This document shows, in pieces, positions 7,816-17,332 of a stretch of DNA of 64,000 nt. Below the pieces are notes generated by a model. That model saw only the letters and a list, made by a program, of their open reading frames with translations. It ran no database searches and was not told the DNA's origin. This stretch comes from Synergistetes bacterium HGW-Synergistetes-1 (GTDB taxonomy: Bacteria; Synergistota; Synergistia; Synergistales; Synergistaceae). Position numbers and translations under genes: made by a program. How positions within the stretch are numbered: position 1 is the first letter of the stretch; every line of letters begins with the position of its first letter. Location: the NCBI GenBank assembly GCA_002839185.1, contig PGXO01000008.1, positions 23,929 through 87,928 of the forward strand. The letters are read 5' to 3'.

Positions 7816-8451
7816 ATGTCCGGTATAGATATGAGCCTTATCAAATTTGACGAAAAGGGACTTGTTCCGGTCGTTGTCCAGGATTCAACGAGCGCCGAGG
7901 TGCTTATGACCGCATGGGCAAACGAAGAGGCCCTGAAACTTACGGCTGCCTCCGGAGAACTGACTCTTTGGAGCCGATCCAGAAAAGAGCTATGGAAAAA
8001 GGGCGAAACGAGCGGGAATGTGATGGAGGTCCTTGAGCTTCGCATAGACTGCGACGGAGACACACTGCTGGCTATAGTGGAACCTGCCGGGCCAGCATGC
8101 CATACCGGAAAGCGGACCTGTTTCCATCGTTCCCTCTGGGGAAAAGAAGACTCAACAGGAGCTACATTCCTTGGACGCCTCTGGCACTACCTAAACATAA
8201 GGAAGTCAGAGAGTCCGGAAGAGAGCTACACGGCGAGGCTCCTTGCAAAAGGACCTTCAATGGTCGCACAGAAGGTAGGGGAAGAGGGGGTCGAAACAGC
8301 TATCGCTGCCGCTACAGGAGACAGGGATGGTTTCCGCTATGAGGCGGCAGACTTGCTTTACCACCTTCTGGTAGCCTGCATCTCTTCAGGAGTCACTTTC
8401 AATGAGGTGCTTGATGAACTTATGTCCCGCCACAAAAAGGACGAAAACTGA
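7816..8451 (+). CDS. hisIE: bifunctional phosphoribosyl-AMP cyclohydrolase / phosphoribosyl-ATP pyrophosphatase
   Basis: Fusion of HisI and HisE, 211 residues, doing two early steps of histidine synthesis. HisI part (about 1-115): AWANEEAL, SRSRKELWKKGETSGN, metal site DCDGDT and the zinc-type CHTGKRTCF. HisE part (about 118-211): LARLLAKGPSMVAQKVGEEGVE-like region with the acidic Mg site EEGVETAIA. The ATG at 7816 is used here; an in-frame ATG at 7831 is also possible. The stop overlaps the hisH start by one base. Confidence 0.95.
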   Translation: MSGIDMSLIKFDEKGLVPVVVQDSTSAEVLMTAWANEEALKLTAASGELTLWSRSRKELWKKGETSGNVMEVLELRIDCDGDTLLAIVEPAGPACHTGKRTCFHRSLWGKEDSTGATFLGRLWHYLNIRKSESPEESYTARLLAKGPSMVAQKVGEEGVETAIAAATGDRDGFRYEAADLLYHLLVACISSGVTFNEVLDELMSRHKKDEN

Positions 8452-9068
8452 TGATAGCGATCATAGACTACGGAGCCGGCAATCTCCAAAGCGTGCAGAA
8501 TGCGCTGGACTTTATCGGGTGTCCCGGAACGGTAACATCTGACCCTGAAGAAATACTTTCTGCAGAGGGAGCAATACTTCCGGGCGTCGGTGCATTTGGA
8601 AGCGCAATGGCAGAGATGGAACGCAAGGGACTTGTAGATACAGTAAAAATTGCGGCAAAGAGCGGGAAACCCTTTATTGGGATCTGCGCAGGGATGCAGC
8701 TGCTGTTCGAAGAGAGCGAAGAGAGTCCTGGTGTTTCCGGTCTCGGAATACTTCGTGGAAAGACACTTCTCTTTCCATCGGATAAAGGACTTAAAATTCC
8801 CCACATGGGGTGGAACTCAATAGAGACAAAAAAGAAAAGCAGACTTCTTGGAAAGCTGTCCGGCCCGACCTACATGTATTTCGTTCACTCATATTATGTA
8901 AAAGCGGATGATAAAGAAATAGTATCTGCTTTTTCAGATTACGGAACAACTTTCGATGCGGCCGTTGAGCAGGGGAATCTTTTCGGATGCCAGTTCCACC
9001 CGGAAAAGAGCGGGGCTGAAGGCATTTCAATATTGCGACGTTTTGCGGAACTGGCGGGGGGAAACTAA
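8451..9068 (+). CDS. hisH: imidazole glycerol phosphate synthase, glutaminase subunit
   Basis: Class I glutamine amidotransferase of 205 residues supplying ammonia to HisF. The nucleophile elbow [10 protein letters not shown] contains the catalytic cysteine near residue 80, with Ala where Leu is usual. The histidine-glutamate part of the triad is in CQFHPEKS near residue 181. The N-terminus [14 protein letters not shown] is typical. TGATG overlap with hisIE and a 2-nt gap to hisF place it within the same transcript; the HisF partner is next door. Confidence 0.95.
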   Translation: MIAIIDYGAGNLQSVQNALDFIGCPGTVTSDPEEILSAEGAILPGVGAFGSAMAEMERKGLVDTVKIAAKSGKPFIGICAGMQLLFEESEESPGVSGLGILRGKTLLFPSDKGLKIPHMGWNSIETKKKSRLLGKLSGPTYMYFVHSYYVKADDKEIVSAFSDYGTTFDAAVEQGNLFGCQFHPEKSGAEGISILRRFAELAGGN

Positions 9069-9070
9069 AA

Positions 9071-9829
9071 ATGTACGCACAGAGGATAATTCCATGCCTT
9101 GACATTAAAGACGGGCGAGTCGTCAAGGGAATAAATTTCGTTGACCTCAGGGACGCTGGAGATCCGGCAGAATGCGCTGTAGCCTATGAAGCGGCAGGTG
9201 CTGATGAGATAGTATTCCTGGATATAACCGCGACAAGCGACGCACGTAAGACCGTTGCGGAACTGGTAAAGGCTGTGGCATCCAAGGTATTCATACCGAT
9301 CACAGTTGGAGGAGGAATACGCACGGCCGACGACATCCGAACGATCCTCAGGGCCGGGGCGGACAAGGTCTCCCTCAATTCTGCCGCAGTAAAGAGACCG
9401 GAACTCATTACCGAAGGCGCAAAGGATTTCGGCAGTCAGTGCATAGTCGCAGCTATAGACGCAAAAAGCAATGGGAACGGCACCTGGGAAGTCTACACTG
9501 CCGGAGGACGCACAGCTACCGGGCTCGACGCGGTCAAATGGGCCCTGAAAACCGAACGGCTAGGGGCGGGAGAGATACTGCTCACAAGCATGGACAGGGA
9601 CGGCACAAAATCAGGCTACGACCTTGAGCTCACCTTTGCGATAAGTTCAAAGGTAAACATCCCCGTCATCGCTTCCGGAGGGGCCGGAGAGTATTCGCAC
9701 TTCTACGATGCTTTTGCTGAAGGCATGGCAGATGCAGTGCTTGCCGCATCGCTGTTTCACTACAATGAGATCCCCATACCGGAACTGAAAAAATATCTCT
9801 CGCGCAGGGGGATCTCCGTAAGGATGTAG
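9071..9829 (+). CDS. hisF: imidazole glycerol phosphate synthase, cyclase subunit
   Basis: Barrel subunit of 252 residues that makes imidazoleglycerol phosphate and releases AICAR. Catalytic aspartates lie in [13 protein letters not shown] (residue 11) and in [11 protein letters not shown] near 130; phosphate loops are [10 protein letters not shown] and ASGGAGEY. The start is an ATG behind GGGGGAAAC, 2 nt after hisH. It is the last gene of the rightward his run, ending 1 nt before the stop of the convergent hisD, so there is no room for a terminator between them. Confidence 0.95.
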   Translation: MYAQRIIPCLDIKDGRVVKGINFVDLRDAGDPAECAVAYEAAGADEIVFLDITATSDARKTVAELVKAVASKVFIPITVGGGIRTADDIRTILRAGADKVSLNSAAVKRPELITEGAKDFGSQCIVAAIDAKSNGNGTWEVYTAGGRTATGLDAVKWALKTERLGAGEILLTSMDRDGTKSGYDLELTFAISSKVNIPVIASGGAGEYSHFYDAFAEGMADAVLAASLFHYNEIPIPELKKYLSRRGISVRM

Positions 9830-9830
9830 C

Positions 9831-11102
9831 TTAAGATCTCTTTTTCATTCGCACACGGGCTGCAACTGCATGGGCGAAGAGCCCTTCGTTCTCAGCCATT
9901 ACCTCAGCAATGGGAGCAAGGAGGTCTGCCCCCTCAGGCGTGATCCGCTGGAATGTGCATACTTTGAGAAAGGTCATTACAGAGACTCCTCCCGTGTACT
10001 TCGCCGCCCCCATCGTAGGAAGCGTGTGGTTTGTACCTGCCACATAGTCTCCGAAAACTTCTGCCGACCCCTCCCCAATAAAGAGCGAACCGTAGTTCCT
10101 AAGCAGCGGGATAAGCCTATCGGGATCTGCCGTATTTATCTCAAGATGCTCGGGTGCGATCTCGTTGGCAGCTTCTGCTGCATCTTCCAGAGAGTCAGCT
10201 ATCATTATGATCCCATTTTTCTCCCAGGCCTCAGCGGCAATATCTGCTGTATCAAGCCTTTCGAGCTGCCCCTTTACTTCTGCTGAGACTCTCTCCGCGA
10301 TTTCTTTTGACGTGGTTATCAATATGCCCGCTGCGTCGACGTCATGCTCGGACTGGGCAAGGATGTCGGCCGCTATGACCGCAGGATCTGCGTTTTCGTC
10401 TGCTATGACCAGCACCTCGCTTGGACCCGCAACAAAATCTATTCCGACCTTTCCGTATACCTGACGTTTTGCCTCGGTCACATATTTATTTCCCGGACCT
10501 ACGATCATGGCAACCGGGGCTATGCTGTCCGTACCATATGCAAAAGCAGCCACAGCCTGAGCTCCTCCGACAGCATATACCTCATCTGCACCTGCTATCT
10601 TCAGTGCTGCCAAAGTCGCCGGATGCGGCAGGCGGCTTCCGGCCATTGGCGGAACAGCCGCACATACACGTTTCACACCAGCCGTTTTTGCAGGGATCAC
10701 AAGCATAAGAGCCGTAGAAAAGAGAGGATGGCTTCCGCCGGGAACGTAACAGCAGCAAGAATCGACCGGGATTATGCTGTGGCCAAGGAAAATTCCCCTC
10801 GAGGTCTCTGTGGCCAGAAGGGGCTTTATTGTGTCACTTTGAAGCAGTGCGAAATTCTTTATGTTGTATGCAGCCTGCTCGATGGCTCCGCGAAGTTCCT
10901 GTGATATACCCGAATAGGCCATGTGGATATCTTCTTCTGATACCCTGAAAGAATCCATGGGAGCGCCTCCAAACTTTTCGCTGTAAAATGAGAGGGCTCT
11001 GTCTCCGCTTTCCTTGACCCTGTCGATTATCTCTTTTACAGATGAAAAAAGATCCTGATCATCTTTAATGTTTTTTTCTGCTGCTTTTTTATAACAGAAC
11101 AT
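9831..11102 (-). CDS. hisD: histidinol dehydrogenase
   Basis: Zn enzyme oxidising histidinol to histidine with 2 NAD. 423 residues from the ATG at 11102, which has CGGAG 8 nt upstream; a GTG at 11111 is the alternative. Motifs: VDSCCCYVPGGSHPL near 112, VGPGNKYVTEAKRQVYG near 200, the zinc Gln-His in AQSEHD near 255, PEHLE near 325 and GTNHTLPT near 355. It converges on hisF and has its own palindrome-bearing promoter, so it is regulated apart from the main his operon. A paralogue with the same unusual DSCCCYVPGG motif is at 46176. Confidence 0.9.
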   Translation of the reverse strand: MFCYKKAAEKNIKDDQDLFSSVKEIIDRVKESGDRALSFYSEKFGGAPMDSFRVSEEDIHMAYSGISQELRGAIEQAAYNIKNFALLQSDTIKPLLATETSRGIFLGHSIIPVDSCCCYVPGGSHPLFSTALMLVIPAKTAGVKRVCAAVPPMAGSRLPHPATLAALKIAGADEVYAVGGAQAVAAFAYGTDSIAPVAMIVGPGNKYVTEAKRQVYGKVGIDFVAGPSEVLVIADENADPAVIAADILAQSEHDVDAAGILITTSKEIAERVSAEVKGQLERLDTADIAAEAWEKNGIIMIADSLEDAAEAANEIAPEHLEINTADPDRLIPLLRNYGSLFIGEGSAEVFGDYVAGTNHTLPTMGAAKYTGGVSVMTFLKVCTFQRITPEGADLLAPIAEVMAENEGLFAHAVAARVRMKKRS

Positions 11103-11137
11103 TGCTGTCACTCCGTTCGAAAACCTTTATATTCATC

Positions 11138-11171
11138 ATGCTAAAATAGCATCTCAATATCTGGGTGTCAA
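11138..11171 (-). promoter_or_regulatory. hisD promoter with palindromic operator
   Basis: TTGACA (11166-11171), 17-nt spacer, TATTTT (11143-11148) on the minus strand. The perfect inverted repeat ATGCTA-aaa-TAGCAT (11138-11152) is centred on the -10 box, the layout of a repressor site. The regulator is unknown. Confidence 0.65.
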
Positions 11172-11307
11172 TAAATTACCTTCTTATGCTGTAAGATATA
11201 TAAACGAGTTCTTGCTCTCAGAGAACATACGGCCAAGGCTCACATTGTTTTTAATGCCCGTTCATCTTATAATCGGGTCAGATATCAGACCGAGGGGGGT
11301 ATTGCTT

Positions 11308-11784
11308 TTGAGAAGAAAAGATAAGGAAGTCACATCGCGTGATTGGATCACCGAAGTGCTGGACAGAGGCGTCTGGATTCAGCTCGCAATGTCTGACAAA
11401 GAGGGCTGGCCTTATGTCGTACCTCTAAACTACGGTTTCAAGGATGATTTCATTATTGTCCACGGAGCAAGAGAGGGCAAAAAGATAGACCTGCTCAAAG
11501 AAAACAATAAGGTCGCCTTTAACGTCGCGATCGATGCTGAGGTAGTACGAAACGAAGAAAACCCCTCAGAGTTCAGCATGAAGTACAGAAGCGTCTCAGG
11601 CCTTGGAACAGCTTCTTTTATAGAGGACATTGAGGAAAAAAGAGAAGCGTTGAAGATACTCATGGATCACTATCGCGGACCAAAAGAACCCATGACGGAA
11701 GGTATGCTCAAGGCAACAGCTGTAATAAAGATCCAAATAACCGAACTGACCGGAAAGAACAACTTTTATCCCAAACCCGAATAA
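11308..11784 (+). CDS. pyridoxamine 5'-phosphate oxidase-family (NimA-like) flavoprotein
   Basis: Split-barrel FMN-binding protein of 158 residues, similar in outline to NimA-type and related PPOX proteins (GVWIQLAMSDKEGWPYVVPLNYGF near residue 18, HGAREGKKIDLL near 45). The likely role is a flavin-dependent reductase or cofactor-binding protein; the substrate is not evident. I chose the TTG at 11308 because GAGGGGGG lies 8 nt upstream and it removes an unrelated 32-residue extension. It is divergent from hisD and followed by a strong terminator, so it is probably monocistronic. Confidence 0.75.
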   Translation: MRRKDKEVTSRDWITEVLDRGVWIQLAMSDKEGWPYVVPLNYGFKDDFIIVHGAREGKKIDLLKENNKVAFNVAIDAEVVRNEENPSEFSMKYRSVSGLGTASFIEDIEEKREALKILMDHYRGPKEPMTEGMLKATAVIKIQITELTGKNNFYPKPE

Positions 11785-11797
11785 TGAGTGATAAAGA

Positions 11798-11840
11798 CGC
11801 GGAGGATCACCCTGCAACTGGTGATCCTCCGCGATATTTT
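11798..11840 (+). terminator. intrinsic terminator after the PPOX-family gene
   Basis: 14-bp stem (11798-11811 with 11820-11833), 8-nt loop, then ATATTTTTAT. It separates two convergent genes and may also slow transcription from the opposite side. Confidence 0.85.
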
Positions 11841-11858
11841 TATCTCGCTTAATGCTGT

Positions 11859-13145
11859 CTATTCTGAAATGGGTCCTTCTGTCCGTTCCTTTATGTATTT
11901 CATGCGGACTTGGAGTATTCTGTGATTCTGGACCTGGAGCACGTGGATGTCCCACGATCCATATGTCACGAGCTGTCCCTGCGTCGGGAAGTCCCCCGAA
12001 AGCTCAAGGACCATCCCTGCCAGCGTGTCAACATCTTCAAAAGCTGTGTCGAAAGGATAGGCAAGCGCATCAGAAAGCTCTTCCAGGTTTACCTGTCCCT
12101 GAACCAGATATGTGTTCTCATCCTCTACCTGTATCTCGGGAATTTCAGTATCATATTCGTCCTGTATATCTCCGACTATCTCCTCAATTAGGTCTTCAAG
12201 AGTTATAAGACCTGCCATGCCTCCGTATTCATCGATGACTATGGCTATGTGCGTCCTTGATTTTTTCATCGTATCAAGAGCTTCATCGGTCTTCATTGTT
12301 TCTGGCACAAAAAGCGGTTTTCTCATGAGTTTCAGGATCGATATGTTTTTTTCGCTGCGTGCCAGGGGACCAAGAAGGTCCTTCGCATAAAGTATTCCTA
12401 TGACTTGATCAAGGTCTTCCCTGTATACGGGGATCCTTGAATGTCCACTTTCAAGAAAAATATTGACTGCCTCTTCAGCAGTTCTGTCCTGCTCTATCGC
12501 ATAGACATCCGTCCTCGGCTCCATGACCTCGGAGACCCTTGTTTCCTCAAAGGCTATGACACCATGGATCATCTTGCGTTCATCCTCTTCAAGCGCACCT
12601 GCCGCGCTGCTCTCAGAAACGATGTGGTCTATCTCCTGGCGGGAGATCAAAGAGCTGTATGAGACAAGATCCATTCCTGCAATCTTTCCAAACAGTTTCA
12701 GAACGGCTCTCAGAGACCACGTTACAGGAGTCATTATCGTGCTGAAAAACTTCAGGAAGGGAAGGGAGAAAAGCAGTACGCCCTCTTTTTTTGCTATGGC
12801 AAAATTTTTAGGCAGGATCTCACAGAAAACCACGATCAATACTGTCATTGTGGCCACAGCAAGAGCTGGCCCCAATGCGCCAAAAAGTTTGAGCGCCAGG
12901 GTAGTTGCAACGGCGCTTGCGGCAATATTTACCAAATTGTTTCCAATGAGAGTAACGTTTATTGCTTTGGCTGTGTTGTCTACAAGCCAGAGAAAATCCT
13001 TTCGGCGATGAGGATATTCATCAGATAGAGCGAGTAATTTACCTTTCCCTGCTGCCGTTATTGACGTCTCGGTTGCGCTGAAATAAATCGAGAGTATCAG
13101 CAAAACGACTAGCAGGATGATACTGCCCGATATGTCGGAACTCAC
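11859..13145 (-). CDS. hemolysin-C/CorC (CNNM) family membrane protein with CBS domains
   Basis: 428 residues. The N-terminal DUF21 region has about four membrane segments (residues 5-25, then through about 150), followed by a CBS pair (VMEPRTDVYAI near 205 through GGMAGLITLEDLIEEIVGDI near 325) and a C-terminal CorC/HlyC transporter-associated domain (YLVQGQVNLEEL near 360). Family members are linked to Mg/Co or Na-coupled Mg export; the old hemolysin label is not informative. The start is a GTG at 13145 with AAGGAGG upstream; adjoining TTG codons are alternatives. No clear operon partner. Confidence 0.88.
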   Translation of the reverse strand: MSSDISGSIILLVVLLILSIYFSATETSITAAGKGKLLALSDEYPHRRKDFLWLVDNTAKAINVTLIGNNLVNIAASAVATTLALKLFGALGPALAVATMTVLIVVFCEILPKNFAIAKKEGVLLFSLPFLKFFSTIMTPVTWSLRAVLKLFGKIAGMDLVSYSSLISRQEIDHIVSESSAAGALEEDERKMIHGVIAFEETRVSEVMEPRTDVYAIEQDRTAEEAVNIFLESGHSRIPVYREDLDQVIGILYAKDLLGPLARSEKNISILKLMRKPLFVPETMKTDEALDTMKKSRTHIAIVIDEYGGMAGLITLEDLIEEIVGDIQDEYDTEIPEIQVEDENTYLVQGQVNLEELSDALAYPFDTAFEDVDTLAGMVLELSGDFPTQGQLVTYGSWDIHVLQVQNHRILQVRMKYIKERTEGPISE

Positions 13146-13285
13146 CAACAATCTACCTCCTTGATAATTAAAGCGCCTTGTTTTAATAGAATATGCGCTC
13201 ACACATGCATAGCATAGCACAAACACCCGGAAAAAAGGAGTCGTACAAATATTTGATTATTGGGGCAGCATGGATCTGTCAAGAT

Positions 13286-14836
13286 TTATATCTCTCCGGC
13301 ACGTTCACCGGTATATGAATTTATAACTTCAATTGCCTGTTCCAGCTCAACATCCACGCCCTCAGATATCTTCAGCGCATTGCTGAGTGTCATTGGTATT
13401 CGTATGGATGGCGAAACTCCACCTTTTCCGTTACGGCTGTCTATCTGAACTTTCTTGTCCTTATCCAGAGACTGCCCATAAGGCCAATGCACGACAATAT
13501 CCCCTGAAATCTTAGCCTCGTCACCCGCCAGTCCGAAAGAACCGTTCGTTCCATAAAATCCCACAGTTTCGCCTTGGAGAAGGTTATTTATTCCCTTTGC
13601 CAACCCCTCACCCGAACTCACGCATTTCGAATTGATAAGAGCTACGACCGGTCCGTTGAAGTATGGAGCTGCGGGATCGATGTAGAGCCCTTGATCAGAT
13701 TGGCTGGTTTTTACGGAAGGATCGGGACGTATCTCCATTTTTCCTGTCACTGTATTGTAAGAATTCTGGTATTCGTAAAGCACTTTTTCGGTATAGAACG
13801 ATGCCAGCATGTCTGCAACCATTGAATCCAGACCCCCGACATTGTTTCTGATGTCTAAGATAAGGCCCCTGACCTTGGCTTTTTTGAATTCGTTCAGGGC
13901 ATTCCTGAACAAACCAAGCGTAGAGGGAGCTTCCCCTATTACGTTCAGGTCAAGATCAATTTCTCCCCATACCCTGATGTAGCCAATGCTTCCAATTAGA
14001 AATCTTTTTTCGACCATCGACAAAGGAGGATCCTGTGGATCTTCCACGTCCAGGATCAGGTCTCTCAGTCCATCGGAGAGCACGCAGGCGGGATAATTTT
14101 TGCGTAAGGATAATCCTTTGTCATCGTAAGAACATAAAGATATTTTTCCTATGCTGCTGTCAATGTTTGAGAATGTTATTGTTGCTGAAGTATTTATCGG
14201 AGCCCTGGTAAGATATCGGACCTTCTGATTGACAAGATCTTCATTTGTTGCAGGGTTGGAGCCGAAAAAGACAGGTACTTTATTCAACACCTCCCCGACG
14301 GGACGGCCATCCCATTCAAGGATCTCCGCTCCCGGGCGCATCCCCTTTGCATAAGCCTCTCCGGATCCATCCACCCAGTTTGCTATCAGCTTTCCGTTTG
14401 ATAGTTTTACAGCCGAAAATCCAAACCCGCCTCCTATAAATTTATTATCGATCTCATGGATCGATGTCATGTGCACATGTCCATCGGGAATGCTGTACAG
14501 GTATTCTTTCAAGGCCAAATAATAGGATGTGAAATCATTTGATTTTTGTGCATTTTCAATTTTGGGTCTGGTTTTTTTATATAGGTATTTCCAGTCAATT
14601 TTTTTCCAATCTGTAAAAGCGTATTCGCATGAAATTTTTTTGTGAAGTTTTTCAAATGATCCGCTCCACGAAAGTTCGCTAAAATCTTCAGTTAGAGGAG
14701 CGGCATATACATCATTTTGAGATGTGGTGCTGCCATCAGCAGCCATGCCCGGGCAACAGAGATAAAAAACTGTGAAGAGGAGAACCATGATCGCTCCCCT
14801 AAAACAGAATAAAGACGATGCCGTTTTTCTGTCCAT
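13286..14836 (-). CDS. secreted S41-family peptidase (C-terminal processing protease-like)
   Basis: 516 residues with an N-terminal signal or anchor (hydrophobic residues 12-32, LLFTVFYLCCPGMAA). Then comes a family-specific N-terminal region, a PDZ-like segment around 165-200 (GMRPGAEILEWDGRPV) and the catalytic S41 domain. The last contains RGLILDIRNNVGG near 345 and the serine in INSKCVSSGEGLAKG near 420, with the downstream lysine expected of the Ser-Lys dyad not assigned. It acts outside the cytoplasmic membrane on unknown proteins or peptides. The start ATG has AGGGAG 10 nt upstream. Flanked by unrelated genes. Confidence 0.85.
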   Translation of the reverse strand: MDRKTASSLFCFRGAIMVLLFTVFYLCCPGMAADGSTTSQNDVYAAPLTEDFSELSWSGSFEKLHKKISCEYAFTDWKKIDWKYLYKKTRPKIENAQKSNDFTSYYLALKEYLYSIPDGHVHMTSIHEIDNKFIGGGFGFSAVKLSNGKLIANWVDGSGEAYAKGMRPGAEILEWDGRPVGEVLNKVPVFFGSNPATNEDLVNQKVRYLTRAPINTSATITFSNIDSSIGKISLCSYDDKGLSLRKNYPACVLSDGLRDLILDVEDPQDPPLSMVEKRFLIGSIGYIRVWGEIDLDLNVIGEAPSTLGLFRNALNEFKKAKVRGLILDIRNNVGGLDSMVADMLASFYTEKVLYEYQNSYNTVTGKMEIRPDPSVKTSQSDQGLYIDPAAPYFNGPVVALINSKCVSSGEGLAKGINNLLQGETVGFYGTNGSFGLAGDEAKISGDIVVHWPYGQSLDKDKKVQIDSRNGKGGVSPSIRIPMTLSNALKISEGVDVELEQAIEVINSYTGERAGEI

Positions 14837-15068
14837 TGTATATTCTCCCTGTAAACAATAATCGATAAGCCTGCGGGGGAAACCATTTTTTACCTTCAGA
14901 ATAAATCTACGCTTAGTTTAAATATTAAACCAAAAATTAACAACTTTTTGCAACGGTTGACCAGCAAATCGATCCGGACACCGAATAACTCTAAAAGCAA
15001 AATAGAAAAAGCAACCCTTATTATGGATCAAGTGGCTGCTTTATTCAGCCGGATCATTCAGATGTATC

Positions 15069-16304
15069 TCAGTTCCCTGCTTTTTTAAATTCGGGAAAAA
15101 CTTCAGTTACCCTTTCCAGGATCCCGTTGATCTCAGCGATCGCTACGCCGTAGTTAGTTATCGGGACATTCTCTGCGTCAGCTTTGATCATCCTCGACAT
15201 CAGCTGTTTTCTTGTGAACATGCATCCGCCGCAGTGGAGAATAAGCGAATATTCCTTTAGGTTGGCGGGGAAATCGAGCCCTGTGGAAATATCCACAGTC
15301 AGTCCATTCCCAACCCTTTCCCTCAGCCACTTCGGTATCTTTTCTCTTCCTATATCCTCTTCCAGCGGCGCATGGGTACAGGCCTCCGCTACAAGTATCC
15401 TGTCACTTTCCTTCAGACAGTTGATGGCCCTTGCTCCTCTTACGAAGGTCGCAAGATCCCCTTTGTTCCTGGCCATAACGATAGAGAATGAAGTCAGGGG
15501 AACATCACGGGGGAGCAGCGAATTTACCTGCGGGAATACCTGCGAATCCGTTATGACAAGTGCCGGGGGTTCTTTCAGGGAATCCAGCAGCCGCGCGAAC
15601 TGATCCAGTGTCGCAGTTAGAGCAAGCCCGCCGTTGTCCAGGATGTCCCTTATAACCTGGACCTGGGGAAGTATAAGCCTTCCCTTAGGTGCCTGGATGT
15701 CCTGCGGGGCAACAAGCACAACCGCGTCTCCCCTGTTGAATATATCACCGACAAATGTGGGGCTCTCAAAATCTGTAGGTGCATTTTTTACAATGGCTGA
15801 AAGAAGCACAGCTCTGCATTCTCTTTTGTTGACTGAGACGCCCGTAAAAGGTATGCCCAGGCCTGCCTCAAGGGCCAACCTTATAGTTTCGGCCTTATCC
15901 GGGCCAACTCTGTCGATCTGGCTGAGTACCCCGATGACGGGTATCTTTTTCTTCCTCAGCTCTTCGAGCCAGCCCCCTTCCAGCGATATATCATCCGCAT
16001 CTGCTGCAGAGACTATTAGAAGGGCAAGGTCCGTCCTGTCCATCATCTCCATTGTTCTTGAGATACGAAGCCTGCCAAGGTCACCTTCATCATCAAGACC
16101 GGCTGTGTCGATCACGGCGACGGGTCCCAGAGGCAGCAGTTCCATGCTCTTTATGACTGGATCGGTGGTCGTCCCCGCATGGTCGGAAACCAAAGCTGTC
16201 TGCTGATCCGTTACAAGGTTTATGAGGCTTGACTTGCCCGCGTTGCGCCTTCCGTAAAACCCTATGTGCAGCCTGCTGCCCCTTGGAGTCTCCTGAAGAT
16301 CCAT
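15069..16304 (-). CDS. hydF: [FeFe]-hydrogenase H-cluster maturation GTPase
   Basis: 411-residue scaffold GTPase on which the 2Fe subcluster is assembled before transfer to the hydrogenase. GTPase motifs: G1 GRRNAGKSSL near residue 18, G3 DTAGLDD near 66, G4-like SQID near 130. The C-terminal cluster-binding motif is complete: CTHAP near 308 and CGGCMF near 357. The ATG at 16304 has GAGGTG upstream, 4 nt after the stop of the binding-protein gene, so the two are coupled. HydE, HydG and the hydrogenase are not in this window. Confidence 0.95.
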   Translation of the reverse strand: MDLQETPRGSRLHIGFYGRRNAGKSSLINLVTDQQTALVSDHAGTTTDPVIKSMELLPLGPVAVIDTAGLDDEGDLGRLRISRTMEMMDRTDLALLIVSAADADDISLEGGWLEELRKKKIPVIGVLSQIDRVGPDKAETIRLALEAGLGIPFTGVSVNKRECRAVLLSAIVKNAPTDFESPTFVGDIFNRGDAVVLVAPQDIQAPKGRLILPQVQVIRDILDNGGLALTATLDQFARLLDSLKEPPALVITDSQVFPQVNSLLPRDVPLTSFSIVMARNKGDLATFVRGARAINCLKESDRILVAEACTHAPLEEDIGREKIPKWLRERVGNGLTVDISTGLDFPANLKEYSLILHCGGCMFTRKQLMSRMIKADAENVPITNYGVAIAEINGILERVTEVFPEFKKAGN

Positions 16305-16308
16305 GCTG

Positions 16309-17235
16309 TCACCTCAATATGATCGAATTTACGTCTATTTTATTGCGCTGAAGTCCATTCTCCAGCATAAAGTTCTGGGTGCGGATAAGTTCCTGGATAT
16401 CCGTCTTTCTAACGGAACTGTCGAAATCATACCATGGAGTCATCATCTTAACCCCATCCATGGGAAGCCCCGTCTCTTTCTGTGTCATTTCAGCAGCTTT
16501 ATCAGGGTTCTTTTTTATCCAGCCCAGAGTCTTCTTGTGTGATTCCATGAACTTCGATACTGCCTTCGGGTAGCTTTTCGCAAATTTTTCTGATGTAGCG
16601 ATGACTATTGTTGCATCTACAAGCCCTTCTCCATTTTTCAGCATGCGCGATCCTGATGTTAGAGCCTTATAGGCAGCCGGGCCTGCAAGAAGAGCTGCGT
16701 CAACACTTCCGGTCGCCAGCGCGTTTGCTCCTGAAGAGAGGTCCATCTGGACGAATTCAACGTCTTTTACGGACATGCCATCTTTATCAAGAGCCGCCGC
16801 AAGCAGCTGGTGCAGTATCGTTCCCTTGGGACCTGCCACTTTTTTGCCTCTGAGATCCTTAACACTCTTTATTGCCGGATCTTTCACTATGATCATGAAT
16901 GCCTTTGGCGCCCTCGAATATATGCCTATGATCCTTACATCAAGTCCTTCTGAGGCTGCAAGGATGGCTGATGTCGAACCGAGGCAGCTTGCTATTCCAA
17001 TTTCTCCGGCAGCAAGAGCTGCAGTCTGTTTCGGACCCTCTGTTATTTCAGGGAAAGATAGATCAACGCCCTCATACGCTTTTTCGAACGTCATATTATA
17101 TTTTGCTACGATAGACGGAATATTCAAAGGAGCTTTAACATATGTGATGCCCAGTTTTTCGGGCATATCTGAGGCAAAGGCCCCGGTTACCGCGACTGAA
17201 AGTAAAAGCAATGCAGCTAAAAATCTTTTTCTCAC
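16309..17235 (-). CDS. ABC-type solute-binding protein (NMT1/SsuA-like), no permease beside it
   Basis: 308 residues with a typical signal peptide (residues 1-21, cleavage near AFA-SD). The mature part looks like the NMT1/THI5/TauA-SsuA periplasmic-binding family: KLGITYVKAPLNIP near 26, QTAALAAGEIGIA near 70 and VKDLRGKKVAGPKGT near 125. Such proteins bind sulfonates, pyrimidine precursors or other small organics; the ligand is not evident. GTG start with AAGGAGA. It lies between the TM1266 regulator and hydF on one transcript, with no ABC ATPase or permease, which is odd. Confidence 0.8.
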   Translation of the reverse strand: MRKRFLAALLLLSVAVTGAFASDMPEKLGITYVKAPLNIPSIVAKYNMTFEKAYEGVDLSFPEITEGPKQTAALAAGEIGIASCLGSTSAILAASEGLDVRIIGIYSRAPKAFMIIVKDPAIKSVKDLRGKKVAGPKGTILHQLLAAALDKDGMSVKDVEFVQMDLSSGANALATGSVDAALLAGPAAYKALTSGSRMLKNGEGLVDATIVIATSEKFAKSYPKAVSKFMESHKKTLGWIKKNPDKAAEMTQKETGLPMDGVKMMTPWYDFDSSVRKTDIQELIRTQNFMLENGLQRNKIDVNSIILR

Positions 17236-17332
17236 AAAAATCTCTCCTTTTGATTAAACGTTACTTAGGGTATTTCACTCTATAATAAGTCAGGCCTTTA
17301 ATGTACGATGCTATTCGTCCTCATGAAAGGAC

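Noticed and set aside
15634..16206. 190-codon plus-strand frame opposite hydF
   Set aside because: Antisense to a well-conserved GTPase, Ser-rich, no ribosome site.
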